A stretch of DNA of 33,131 nt from Bacteroidota bacterium (GTDB lineage: Bacteria; Bacteroidota; Bacteroidia; Bacteroidales; JAUZOH01): contig JAUZOH010000004.1 in the NCBI GenBank assembly GCA_030706565.1, positions 1-33,131 of the forward strand, given 5' to 3'. Below the pieces are notes generated by a model. That model worked only from the letters and a program-made list of their open reading frames with translations. It did not search any database and had not been told where the DNA came from. Positions 18,708 through 25,860 of the stretch are shown here, piece after piece (the first letter of the stretch is position 1; each line of letters opens with the position of its first letter). The position numbers were made by a program, and so were the translations under genes.

Positions 18708-18731
18708 AAAACAATGCTAAAGCATTGTTTT
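18708..18731 (-). terminator. Palindromic hairpin overlapping the tuf stop codon
   Basis: An 11-bp perfect palindromic stem AAAACAATGCT/AGCATTGTTTT with a 2-nt spacer overlaps the TAA of tuf. On the minus strand it ends in TTTT with no further T run. It may be a partial terminator that lowers expression of secE and later genes relative to tuf, or an RNA processing and stability element. Confidence 0.5.
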
Positions 18732-19914
18732 ATTCTACTATTTCGGTTACCTGACCAGCACCTACTGTTCTGCCACCTTCACGAATAGCGAAACGCAAAT
18801 TCTTGTTGATAGCAACAGGATAAATCAAAGTTACAGTGATGGTAACATTATCGCCAGGCATTACCATTTCTACTCCATCAGGTAATTTTATTTCACCTGT
18901 AACATCAAGAGTTCTTAAATAGAACTGAGGACGATATTCATTGTGGAAAGGAGTATGACGGCCACCTTCTTCTTTCTTCAACACGTAAACTTCAGCTTTG
19001 AATTTAGTGTGAGGAGTGATAGAACCAGGTTTGGCAATAACCATACCTCTTTTTATTTCTTTCTTATCAATACCTCTAAGTAATAAACCTACATTGTCAC
19101 CAGCTTCACCGTCATCAAGGATCTTACGGAACATTTCCACACCAGTTACAACAGTCTTCTTGCTGGGGCCTAAGCCAACGATTTCCATTTCATCACCGGT
19201 CTTAACAACACCCGTTTCAATACGTCCTGTAGCAACTGTTCCACGGCCTGTAATTGAGAAGATATCCTCAACTGGCATCAGGAAAGGTTTTTCATTCTCA
19301 CGGGGAGGTATCGGAATATAATCATCAACAAAGTTCATCAATTCCACAACCTTTTCTTCCCATTTAGGTTCACCATTCAGGGCACCTAAAGCAGAACCAC
19401 GAACGATAGGAGCATTTGCACCATCATAACCATAGAAAGTCAATAATTCACGAACTTCCATTTCAACCAAGTCGAGCAATTCGGGATCATCAACCTGATC
19501 AACTTTATTCATGAATACAACGATCTTGGGAACACCAACCTGACGAGCCAAAAGAATATGTTCTCTGGTTTGGGGCATAGGACCATCCGTAGCGGCAACA
19601 ACCAAAATAGCACCGTCCATCTGGGCAGCACCAGTAACCATATTCTTTACATAATCAGCATGACCCGGGCAATCAACGTGAGCATAGTGACGTTTTTCAG
19701 TCTGATACTCAACGTGTGCGGTATTAATAGTAATACCTCTTTCCTTTTCTTCAGGTGCATTATCAATCTGGTCGAATGTCTTTATTTCAGATAAACCTCT
19801 CTTTGCCAACACCATAGTGATTGCAGCAGTAAGAGTTGTCTTTCCATGGTCAACATGACCAATTGTACCAATATTAACATGGGGTTTTGACCTGTCAAAT
19901 TTTTCTTTAGCCAT
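18730..19914 (-). CDS. tuf: Translation elongation factor Tu
   Basis: The GTPase that delivers aminoacyl-tRNA to the ribosome. The G domain has P-loop G-H-V-D-H-G-K-T near residues 18-25, the switch region [17 protein letters not shown] (80-87 region) and N-K-V-D for guanine specificity. Domains 2 and 3 follow (G-R-G-T-V-A-T-G-R, then R-T-V-G-A-G-Q-V-T near the end). The 394-residue length is standard. It follows four tRNA genes and precedes tRNA-Trp and secE. Confidence 0.99.
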   Translation of the reverse strand: MAKEKFDRSKPHVNIGTIGHVDHGKTTLTAAITMVLAKRGLSEIKTFDQIDNAPEEKERGITINTAHVEYQTEKRHYAHVDCPGHADYVKNMVTGAAQMDGAILVVAATDGPMPQTREHILLARQVGVPKIVVFMNKVDQVDDPELLDLVEMEVRELLTFYGYDGANAPIVRGSALGALNGEPKWEEKVVELMNFVDDYIPIPPRENEKPFLMPVEDIFSITGRGTVATGRIETGVVKTGDEMEIVGLGPSKKTVVTGVEMFRKILDDGEAGDNVGLLLRGIDKKEIKRGMVIAKPGSITPHTKFKAEVYVLKKEEGGRHTPFHNEYRPQFYLRTLDVTGEIKLPDGVEMVMPGDNVTITVTLIYPVAINKNLRFAIREGGRTVGAGQVTEIVE

Positions 19915-19982
19915 AACTTTAGTAATTAGATAAATTTAAAATTTATAAGTTATAAAAAAGCAAGGGATCTTCATTATATTAG

Positions 19983-20054
<72 letters not shown>

Positions 20055-20182
20055 ATTCTGTTCTTATTGATTCACTGCTCCCTTAAAGAGATAATCTTAA
20101 GAAAATCAACAGAACATTGCTCATTACCTTATCAGTTTCTCAACACGTTCTTTCCACCGAACCACGAAACTGAAAAATAAAG

Positions 20183-20255
20183 AGCGGGAAACGAGACTCG
20201 AACCCGCGACCCCAACCTTGGAAGAGTTGTGCTCTACCAACTGAGCTATTCCCGC
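20183..20255 (-). tRNA. tRNA-Gly (anticodon TCC)
   Basis: A 73-nt cloverleaf: acceptor GCGGGAA/TTCCCGC, D-arm GCTC/GAGC, anticodon stem CAACT/GGTTG with loop CTTCCAA (anticodon TCC), T-arm with TTCGAGT. It corresponds in order and anticodon to E. coli glyT. The CCA tail is not encoded. Confidence 0.97.
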
Positions 20256-20480
20256 ATACTTTCCAAATCAGCCTATAGCTAATTATCTATTTCAATAAAA
20301 TAAACCAATTAAAGTTCAAGTCTTAAAGCCAGAATAAATTGCAACTTTAAAATAATTTTAATACTTGAAACCTTAATTTTATTATTCTCAAAGAACCTTT
20401 TATGCTTTTTTGATTATACCAAACAGATCTATTTAAAGTTTTAGTATTTCTAAACTTTAAGAATATTTTAAATAAAAAAG

Positions 20481-20563
20481 TGGGGAGGGCAGGATTCGAA
20501 CCTACGAAGGCGTCAGCCAACAGATTTACAGTCTGCCCCAGTTGGCCACTTTGGTACCTCCCC
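20481..20563 (-). tRNA. tRNA-Tyr (anticodon GTA)
   Basis: An 83-nt class II tRNA with the long variable arm typical of bacterial tRNA-Tyr. The acceptor is GGGGAGG/CCTCCCC with discriminator A, the anticodon loop CTGTAAA on stem GCAGA/TCTGT gives GTA, and the T-loop contains TTCGAAT. The gap of about 225 bp between it and tRNA-Gly holds no gene and no consensus promoter. Confidence 0.97.
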
Positions 20564-20700
20564 CTTTTTAAAATATCTTTTTTAAATCTTAATTCAGTAC
20601 AACAAAATTTCAATCAACCCTTGCTAAAAAAGCAACATATATCAAGTTTCTCTAATTTATTCTACCATCAATAAAATAATTATCAATAGTCAAAATCACG

Positions 20701-20774
20701 AGCCGATGGAGGGATTCGAACCCCCGACCAGCTGATTACAAATCAGCTGCTCTGGCCAACTGAGCTACATCGGC
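20701..20774 (-). tRNA. tRNA-Thr (anticodon TGT)
   Basis: A 74-nt cloverleaf: acceptor GCCGATG/CATCGGC, D-arm GCTC/GAGC, anticodon stem GCTGA/TCAGC with loop TTTGTAA (anticodon TGT), T-arm with TTCGAAT. It is the first gene of the tRNA-tuf-ribosomal protein-RNA polymerase run, matching E. coli thrU. Confidence 0.97.
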
Positions 20775-20822
20775 AAAACAAAGAACGCTACACTTAACTT
20801 CCCCCCTTGAATTTTGGGTTGG

Positions 20823-20854
20823 CAAATGTATAAATATTTTATTTAACACACAAA
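20823..20854 (-). promoter_or_regulatory. Promoter of the tRNA-tuf-secE-nusG-rpl-rpoBC operon
   Basis: On the minus strand TTTG (20851-20854) is followed by exactly 20 bp and then TACATTTG (20823-20830), a full match to the Bacteroidota promoter TTTG-N19-21-TAnnTTTG. Transcription would start near 20815, about 40 nt before tRNA-Thr(TGT). It is the only full-consensus promoter seen ahead of this operon. Confidence 0.8.
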
Positions 20855-20881
20855 GAAAATGATTTTTTTTTCAAGAAAATC

Positions 20882-21178
20882 CTATTTTCTAAGCTTTGTT
20901 TTATGTTTATCAATTTGCGAACGCAAAGCATCAATTGCATTATCCGTTGATTCTTCGAAAGTTCTGCTCTGTTTTTTTGCGAACAAATCATTGCCTGGAA
21001 TTTCCAGCTTTATTTCTACAACCTTGTTTTCCAGCTCCTGATCCTTATCAATTCTTAAAAAGACTTCGGCACCAATAATCTCATCATAAAATTGAACTAA
21101 CTTTTTGACTTTTACAGTAATAAAGTCGAGTAATTTTTTATCGGCATCAAACCTGATAGATTTAATTTTCACATTCAT
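20882..21178 (-). CDS. hpf: Ribosome hibernation promoting factor HPF/RaiA (short form)
   Basis: Binds the 30S decoding region in starved cells and holds ribosomes inactive. The 99-residue protein starts MNVKIKSIRF and has the HPF/YfiA pattern: V-K-K-L-V-Q-F-Y-D, V-F-L-R-I-D, K-V-V-E-I-K-L-E-I-P-G-N-D and F-E-E-S-T-D-N-A-I-D-A-L-R-S-Q-I-D-K-H-K. It lacks the C-terminal dimerisation domain of long HPF. The true start is the ATG at 21178: an upstream in-frame TTG at 21184 would overlap the space between the Shine-Dalgarno sequence and the ATG. It is the last gene of the rpsU-xerC-hpf unit, 18 bp after xerC. Confidence 0.92.
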   Translation of the reverse strand: MNVKIKSIRFDADKKLLDFITVKVKKLVQFYDEIIGAEVFLRIDKDQELENKVVEIKLEIPGNDLFAKKQSRTFEESTDNAIDALRSQIDKHKTKLRK

Positions 21179-21184
21179 GATCAA

Positions 21185-21193
21185 CCTCCTTTT
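21185..21193 (-). promoter_or_regulatory. Strong Shine-Dalgarno sequence of hpf
   Basis: On the minus strand AAAAGGAGG, then TTGATC, then the hpf ATG: a near-perfect Shine-Dalgarno sequence with 6-nt spacing. No other gene start in the window has one; rplA has GGAG only 2 nt from its ATG and rplL has only a weak AAAAAGGT. It fixes the hpf start and is exceptional for Bacteroidota. Confidence 0.85.
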
Positions 21194-21196
21194 GAT

Positions 21197-22084
21197 TTAT
21201 GCCCTAGGATGAGCCTGATTATAAACTTTTTTTAATTTTTCAAACGTATTGTGCGTATAAATCTGTGTGGCCGAAAGATTGGCATGACCCAATAATTCTT
21301 TAATCGCATTTAGATCTGCACCGTTGTTCAATAATTCTGTTGCAAAGGTATGCCTTAAAACATGTGGACTTTTCTTTTCTATCGTGGTAACATATGGCAG
21401 GTAACGATGTACTACCCGGTAAACCAACTTTCCATATACCTTCTCCCCCTTTGCAGTGAAGAAAAGATAATCAGCAGCCCCCATGCTTTTTATTTCAGAC
21501 GCCAAGGCCTGGTAACTTTCAATATCCTTATAGAACCTGCGGCTGATGGGTATCAGTCTCTCCTTATTCCTTTTCCCTAAGACTTTAATGGTCAAATTGC
21601 TTTTGTCTATATCCGCATTTTTTAAACCCGTCAATTCTGATAACCTCATGCCGGTACAATACAGCATCTCCAAAATCAACCTGTCCCTTAGGCCCCAAAA
21701 ACCATCGCCGAAATCCACCTCTTTAAACAATTTGTCAATACCTTTATGATCGACAAACTCAGGTAATCTCTTCTCAGTTTTTAAGGACAACACATGCTCT
21801 ACAGGATTATCCTTAATAAGTCCTTCCTTTAGAAGATATTTAAAAAATGATTTTAATGCAGTAAGCTTACGATTGACTGAGCGGGATGATAATCCTTCTT
21901 CCATTAAACTTACCACCCATAACCTGATAATCTGATAATTAAAATGCAACAGATCAACCTCGTCCCCCTGGCCTCCACAAAAGATGAAAAACTGCGTTAA
22001 ATCAGTTTTGTATGATGTAACAGTATACTTCGAACATCGTTTTTCATTTTGCAGATAATCAAGGAATGAATCAGCATAAGTCAT
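21197..22084 (-). CDS. xerC: Tyrosine recombinase, XerC type
   Basis: A site-specific recombinase of the Xer family, expected to work with XerD at dif to resolve chromosome dimers. The N-terminal SAM-like core-binding domain covers about 1-95. The catalytic domain carries all six key residues: R147 (C-T-G-M-R-L-S-E-L), K171 (L-G-K-R-N-K-E-R), H241 and R244 (H-V-L-R-H-T-F-A), H267 (L-L-G-H-A-N-L) and the nucleophile Y276 (Q-I-Y-T-H). The length is 295 residues. It lies between rpsU and hpf, a chromosomal setting, which argues against an integrase of a mobile element. The XerC label rests on context and on the better XerD match of the gene at 31568. Confidence 0.87.
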   Translation of the reverse strand: MTYADSFLDYLQNEKRCSKYTVTSYKTDLTQFFIFCGGQGDEVDLLHFNYQIIRLWVVSLMEEGLSSRSVNRKLTALKSFFKYLLKEGLIKDNPVEHVLSLKTEKRLPEFVDHKGIDKLFKEVDFGDGFWGLRDRLILEMLYCTGMRLSELTGLKNADIDKSNLTIKVLGKRNKERLIPISRRFYKDIESYQALASEIKSMGAADYLFFTAKGEKVYGKLVYRVVHRYLPYVTTIEKKSPHVLRHTFATELLNNGADLNAIKELLGHANLSATQIYTHNTFEKLKKVYNQAHPRA

Positions 22085-22128
22085 GAGCTAACTTTTTACA
22101 TTTCTTCCCGGAAGAGCCTTTGTCTGGC

Positions 22129-22323
22129 TTATTGTTCTTCTTCTCTTTGCATCTGTTCAATATAGATGGCGTGCTTAATAATATCACGTCTCTTAACAGA
22201 AGGTTTTGTAAAAGATTGTCTTTCTCTCAGTTCTTTGATAACGCCTGTTTTTTCAAATTTTCTTTTAAATTTTTTCAGCGCTCTTTCGATGTTTTCGCCT
22301 TCTTTTAATGGTACGATAATCAT
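22129..22323 (-). CDS. rpsU: 30S ribosomal protein bS21
   Basis: A small basic protein of the 30S platform. The 64-residue product starts M-I-I-V-P-L-K-E-G-E-N-I-E-R-A-L-K-K-F-K-R-K-F-E with the family's lysine/arginine-rich helices and ends in an acidic E-E-E-Q tail. In Flavobacterium ribosomes bS21, with bS18 and bS6, hides the 16S anti-Shine-Dalgarno end; a tyrosine corresponding to the implicated Y54 is present here at residue 54. Its own start region has no Shine-Dalgarno sequence. A consensus promoter lies directly upstream, giving a leader of about 20 nt. xerC and hpf follow on the same strand. Confidence 0.96.
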   Translation of the reverse strand: MIIVPLKEGENIERALKKFKRKFEKTGVIKELRERQSFTKPSVKRRDIIKHAIYIEQMQREEEQ

Positions 22324-22350
22324 AAGTTAAATTTTTAGTAAAACGAGCCG

Positions 22351-22382
22351 CAAATTTATTCAAATAAAAAACACAAATCAAA
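22351..22382 (-). promoter_or_regulatory. Promoter of the rpsU-xerC-hpf unit
   Basis: On the minus strand TTTG (22379-22382), exactly 20 bp, then TAAATTTG (22351-22358): a full match to the Bacteroidota promoter consensus. Transcription would start near 22344, about 20 nt before the rpsU ATG. Confidence 0.8.
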
Positions 22383-22565
22383 TATTTAAGCCTTTAAATA
22401 AACTTTTTATTGAAATTATTTTGCCCACAATTCATAAAAAACTGCTGACAGAGCCTGAATAAACACATTATCAACTTTATAAAACTTCTCGTTTACTTAC
22501 ATCTGAACATAAAATTAAGTAATTTTTCCAATAAAAAGAAGCTTTCGCAATTTTTTGCATCAAAA

Positions 22566-23462
22566 CTACTGAACCGATAAGTAAGGTTTCAATTTTTCGT
22601 ATTCTGTTTTTGTCAACACATGATTATCAAGCAATTCAAAGGAATTCTGAATTCTTCCCTTTAATTCCCGGTATTTTACTATGCCTTTGGCCTGAAATAA
22701 CCGTAAATACGGATGATGTGCCAATTCAAAAGCCGATAACTTATTGATGTTGATTTTTTGAATATTCAAGCTGTCCAATATGATTTTGCCATCAAGTTGT
22801 GAAATCACTTCAGGACTCAATCCCCAAACTTCATACAATTGCTTTTTCGAAGAAAAACCACCTAACCTTTGGCGATATTTAACTATCCTTGCAGAAAGCG
22901 CCGTCCCTATTCCCGGCAACCTTTTTAATTCGGCCGTATCTGAGGAATTCAATTCAACCGGACGAAAGGCCGGTTTATTCACCGGAAAAACATTGGCTTT
23001 ATACTTGATATTTTCAGCAGGGATTACAATATATGGTTCTAAACGCAAGTAATCTCCGGATGAAATGCCATAAATTTTTTTCAAATCTTCTTTATGAAAA
23101 AACTTCCCTCCTTTGCTGGTATAATTAAGAATGATTTTTATCTGGAAGGGTTTTAATCCCAACTTTTCCCAATCGGAATCAGAGGTATGATTGGGATCAA
23201 AAGGGAACAAAGTAAATTTTCTTTGAGTTTTTGCCCTGTTTTCAACTTTTTCCTGAGTTTCCTTAAGTTTTAAACTTTTCTCAAAATTATTGATTTGCGT
23301 TCTGAATCGCTCATTTTCCTCCTGATTGGTCTTAGGAGGCATCATGCCGGTCAGATGGTTCAAAACGATCAGAACGACACAAATCACAAGCAATATGATG
23401 ATTCCGTTGCGATCGCCTTTGGAGAAAGTAAAATAATCTTTTACAAATCGTTTTAAATTCAT
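22566..23462 (-). CDS. Membrane-anchored triple helix-hairpin-helix protein (ComEA-like)
   Basis: A probable double-stranded DNA-binding protein held in the inner membrane. One transmembrane segment lies at about 20-40 (I-I-I-L-L-V-I-C-V-V-L-I-V-L), preceded by basic residues, so most of the protein should lie in the periplasm. A charged coiled-coil-like stretch follows (about 50-85). Then come three helix-hairpin-helix units: about 95-150, the best one at 170-225 with the classic L-K-R-L-P-G-I-G-T-A-L-S-A-R-I-V, and a degenerate one at 236-298. ComEA proteins carry only the central type and bind incoming DNA in natural transformation. That role is possible here, but no other competence gene is visible nearby. 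Confidence 0.8.
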   Translation of the reverse strand: MNLKRFVKDYFTFSKGDRNGIIILLVICVVLIVLNHLTGMMPPKTNQEENERFRTQINNFEKSLKLKETQEKVENRAKTQRKFTLFPFDPNHTSDSDWEKLGLKPFQIKIILNYTSKGGKFFHKEDLKKIYGISSGDYLRLEPYIVIPAENIKYKANVFPVNKPAFRPVELNSSDTAELKRLPGIGTALSARIVKYRQRLGGFSSKKQLYEVWGLSPEVISQLDGKIILDSLNIQKININKLSAFELAHHPYLRLFQAKGIVKYRELKGRIQNSFELLDNHVLTKTEYEKLKPYLSVQ

Positions 23463-23528
23463 TTATAAACAGATGACAAAAATTTAACATTTCTATTCAA
23501 GTTACGAAATATTGTCACCCCACCCAAA

Positions 23529-25754
23529 TTATTTTCTGGTTTTAATGATAAAAAACAAACCGCTTAGTACATTCAACAGGCAAACGATCATCCCAAATTT
23601 GAACATACCCAACCAGGGAATAAGAAAAACAGAGGCAAGCAAAATACCGAAGGCTGATCCTAAAGAATCGGCACTATATAAGGAACCTGCGACTTTTCCA
23701 TACTCACCCTTCTGAAAAATACTGGCCATCGAAAATTCCATTCCAATCAGTACAGCAATCATTAAGGTAAGGATGAAAAATAACAAATGAATAAGAACGA
23801 CATGCGTATTAATCTGTTTGAAAAAAAAGACGGCCATTGGCATCAATAAGGCATAAAGGGCAATAATAAGTTGTATTTGCAACATGGTTCTACGGTTGAC
23901 TTCCGCTATAATCCTGTGCCTGTAAAAAGCACCCAGTGCCAAACCTGCCATAAACAAAGTAATGATAACCCCTGTCATTTGAAATACATATCCATAAAGT
24001 ATTTGAAATGCCAATATCAGGGCAAATTCCAGCGAAGCAGCCGCAAAACCTCCGGCAAACATGGTTATATTCACTGCATTAAGACGCCAGTAAACAATAA
24101 TCATCAAAATAAACAGAAAAGACAGGATTAGCCAAAGATTAACCTTAAAATAGCTGAGCCAATACAAGGTTTGCCGGTAGCACGAAACCGGTATAAAATC
24201 CTTATTGACAGGTGCATTTTGATCAATCTTACGGAGGATATAGTGACTTCGTTGTGCAAGCAATTCATCCTCAATATAATATTTATTTACATACAGATTG
24301 GAGATTTTCAATGATTCAACCAGGCTTGCAACTTTCAGGCTCAAAGGTTTATCAGAGGCGATAAAATAATTCTTCATCCCGGGAATGATTAATACATTTT
24401 TAAATGAAGTTTTCAGGGTATTGTACAACACCGAATTCAAATCAGCAACTTCCCTGCTCACATAATCGGAAGTAGACATCAGCCTATAAGAAACCACCGC
24501 CCCGGGAAGAAGCTTACTTTTTAATTCCTTTAGAAATTCAACGGTATAGTAGCGGTTGATTTCAGAAGTGCCCGGTTCCGGTAAATTGATCAAAGCAACA
24601 TCATACAAAACAGGCGTCCGTTTGATATACAACCTGGCATCCTGATTAATAACATGAATCCCCCTATGGTTTAAAGAATGAGTATAGTGCAAACCAACTT
24701 GAATTAGCCATGGATTGATTTCTACATAATCAATTTGATTTACAGGATATTTGAAAATTTCATCGGTAATGCCTGAAATTCCTCCCGAAACAAGTAACAC
24801 TTTCCGGGAATAAGGACGCTGGACCATTGCATAATGTGTATTTTCTTCATTTTCAATCATATTGGCCGTATTAAAAAGCAGCACATTATTTTCATAAAAA
24901 TTGAGTTGCTCTCCGGTTTGAGTAACCACAAGATTTCCATAAGGTGTCCCCTTTTGATATATCAGTGTTTGTCCTTTAAAAAGGTACTTTTTCATCAACT
25001 GGTCCCCGTTGATGCCAAAAGAAACTATGCCGCCAATCAGAATTACCCAGGCAAGTATCACGTAATAATAATTATATCGCCAATGCAGGCTGAAGTAAAA
25101 AACGGCTAAAAAATTAATGCACATCATTACCTGCAGGCATTGGACAGAAGGAAGAAGAAATACAAGAATAAAATTGAATAAAGCACCACCTATGACACTT
25201 CCCAAAGACTCGTATGCATACGTTTTGTTGATTTGGTTTGATAAACAAGTGTGAGAAATCAGTTTTGCCAAAGTGGTAAAAACAGAACCGGATAACACAC
25301 AAAAAGGCAAAAGCAGGACAAACGAAGAGGCAAGAATCTGAAAAAAGCCCAACATACTGCCTTCGGGGAAAATAACATTCTTGTAATAATCAAGTAGAAA
25401 AACGATAAGGATAGGTAAAACGCCCAAAACAATAAGTGATATAAGAACAAACTTCCTGCTGTTCTTAATCTTGAAATTAAAATACCGGCCGAGAAAGGCT
25501 CCCAGTGCCGTTAAAAGCATCCAGTTGCACAAAATAGCCCCGATAACAAGTTCATTCCCATAAAAGACAGTTAGAAACTCACGGATCAGAACTGTTTGAG
25601 AAAAAATAGCCGACATTCCAAGAATAAAGACTGCTATTTTAAAATCTTTCAGCAAGAATGACTTGTTGGACGGTAAAAGGTAACTGTAAACATCATTTTG
25701 ATTAGGAGTAAAAGAATTACTTTTGATGAAATGCCAAAGATTAAAATTCTTCAT
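23529..25754 (-). CDS. Polytopic membrane protein with embedded spermidine-synthase-like domain
   Basis: A 741-residue protein. The N-terminal membrane region covers about 38-245 (six to seven spans). A soluble Rossmann domain of spermine/spermidine synthase type lies at about 262-515, and a second membrane region of about seven spans at 538-737. In the synthase domain Y-Q-K-G-T-P-Y-G-N-L (266-275), the nucleotide loop S-G-G-I-S-G (323-328), the acidic ligand E345 (Y-V-E-I-N) and N-Q-D-A-R (370-374) are recognisable. The usual catalytic D-x-x-D-P is N-L-P-E-P (390-394). The two membrane halves resemble each other around Y-E-S-L-G-S (181-186) and A-D-S-L-G-S (695-700). A true aminopropyltransferase role is therefore doubtful. 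It lies 106 bp after the MEMO-AMMECR1 fusion gene. Confidence 0.8.
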   Translation of the reverse strand: MKNFNLWHFIKSNSFTPNQNDVYSYLLPSNKSFLLKDFKIAVFILGMSAIFSQTVLIREFLTVFYGNELVIGAILCNWMLLTALGAFLGRYFNFKIKNSRKFVLISLIVLGVLPILIVFLLDYYKNVIFPEGSMLGFFQILASSFVLLLPFCVLSGSVFTTLAKLISHTCLSNQINKTYAYESLGSVIGGALFNFILVFLLPSVQCLQVMMCINFLAVFYFSLHWRYNYYYVILAWVILIGGIVSFGINGDQLMKKYLFKGQTLIYQKGTPYGNLVVTQTGEQLNFYENNVLLFNTANMIENEENTHYAMVQRPYSRKVLLVSGGISGITDEIFKYPVNQIDYVEINPWLIQVGLHYTHSLNHRGIHVINQDARLYIKRTPVLYDVALINLPEPGTSEINRYYTVEFLKELKSKLLPGAVVSYRLMSTSDYVSREVADLNSVLYNTLKTSFKNVLIIPGMKNYFIASDKPLSLKVASLVESLKISNLYVNKYYIEDELLAQRSHYILRKIDQNAPVNKDFIPVSCYRQTLYWLSYFKVNLWLILSFLFILMIIVYWRLNAVNITMFAGGFAAASLEFALILAFQILYGYVFQMTGVIITLFMAGLALGAFYRHRIIAEVNRRTMLQIQLIIALYALLMPMAVFFFKQINTHVVLIHLLFFILTLMIAVLIGMEFSMASIFQKGEYGKVAGSLYSADSLGSAFGILLASVFLIPWLGMFKFGMIVCLLNVLSGLFFIIKTRK

Positions 25755-25860
25755 GACCCGATATTTTCAAAATGAAAAATCTTGCACCGACAGTTAAATG
25801 CAGACGGCAGTAGTAAGATTTTCAAAATGGCCGTAAAACCGAAGCAAGCATTAAAAACTT

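Noticed and set aside
21197-22084. Integrase of a mobile element
   Set aside because: It is embedded between rpsU and hpf without attachment-site repeats, and its length and catalytic residues fit a chromosomal Xer recombinase.
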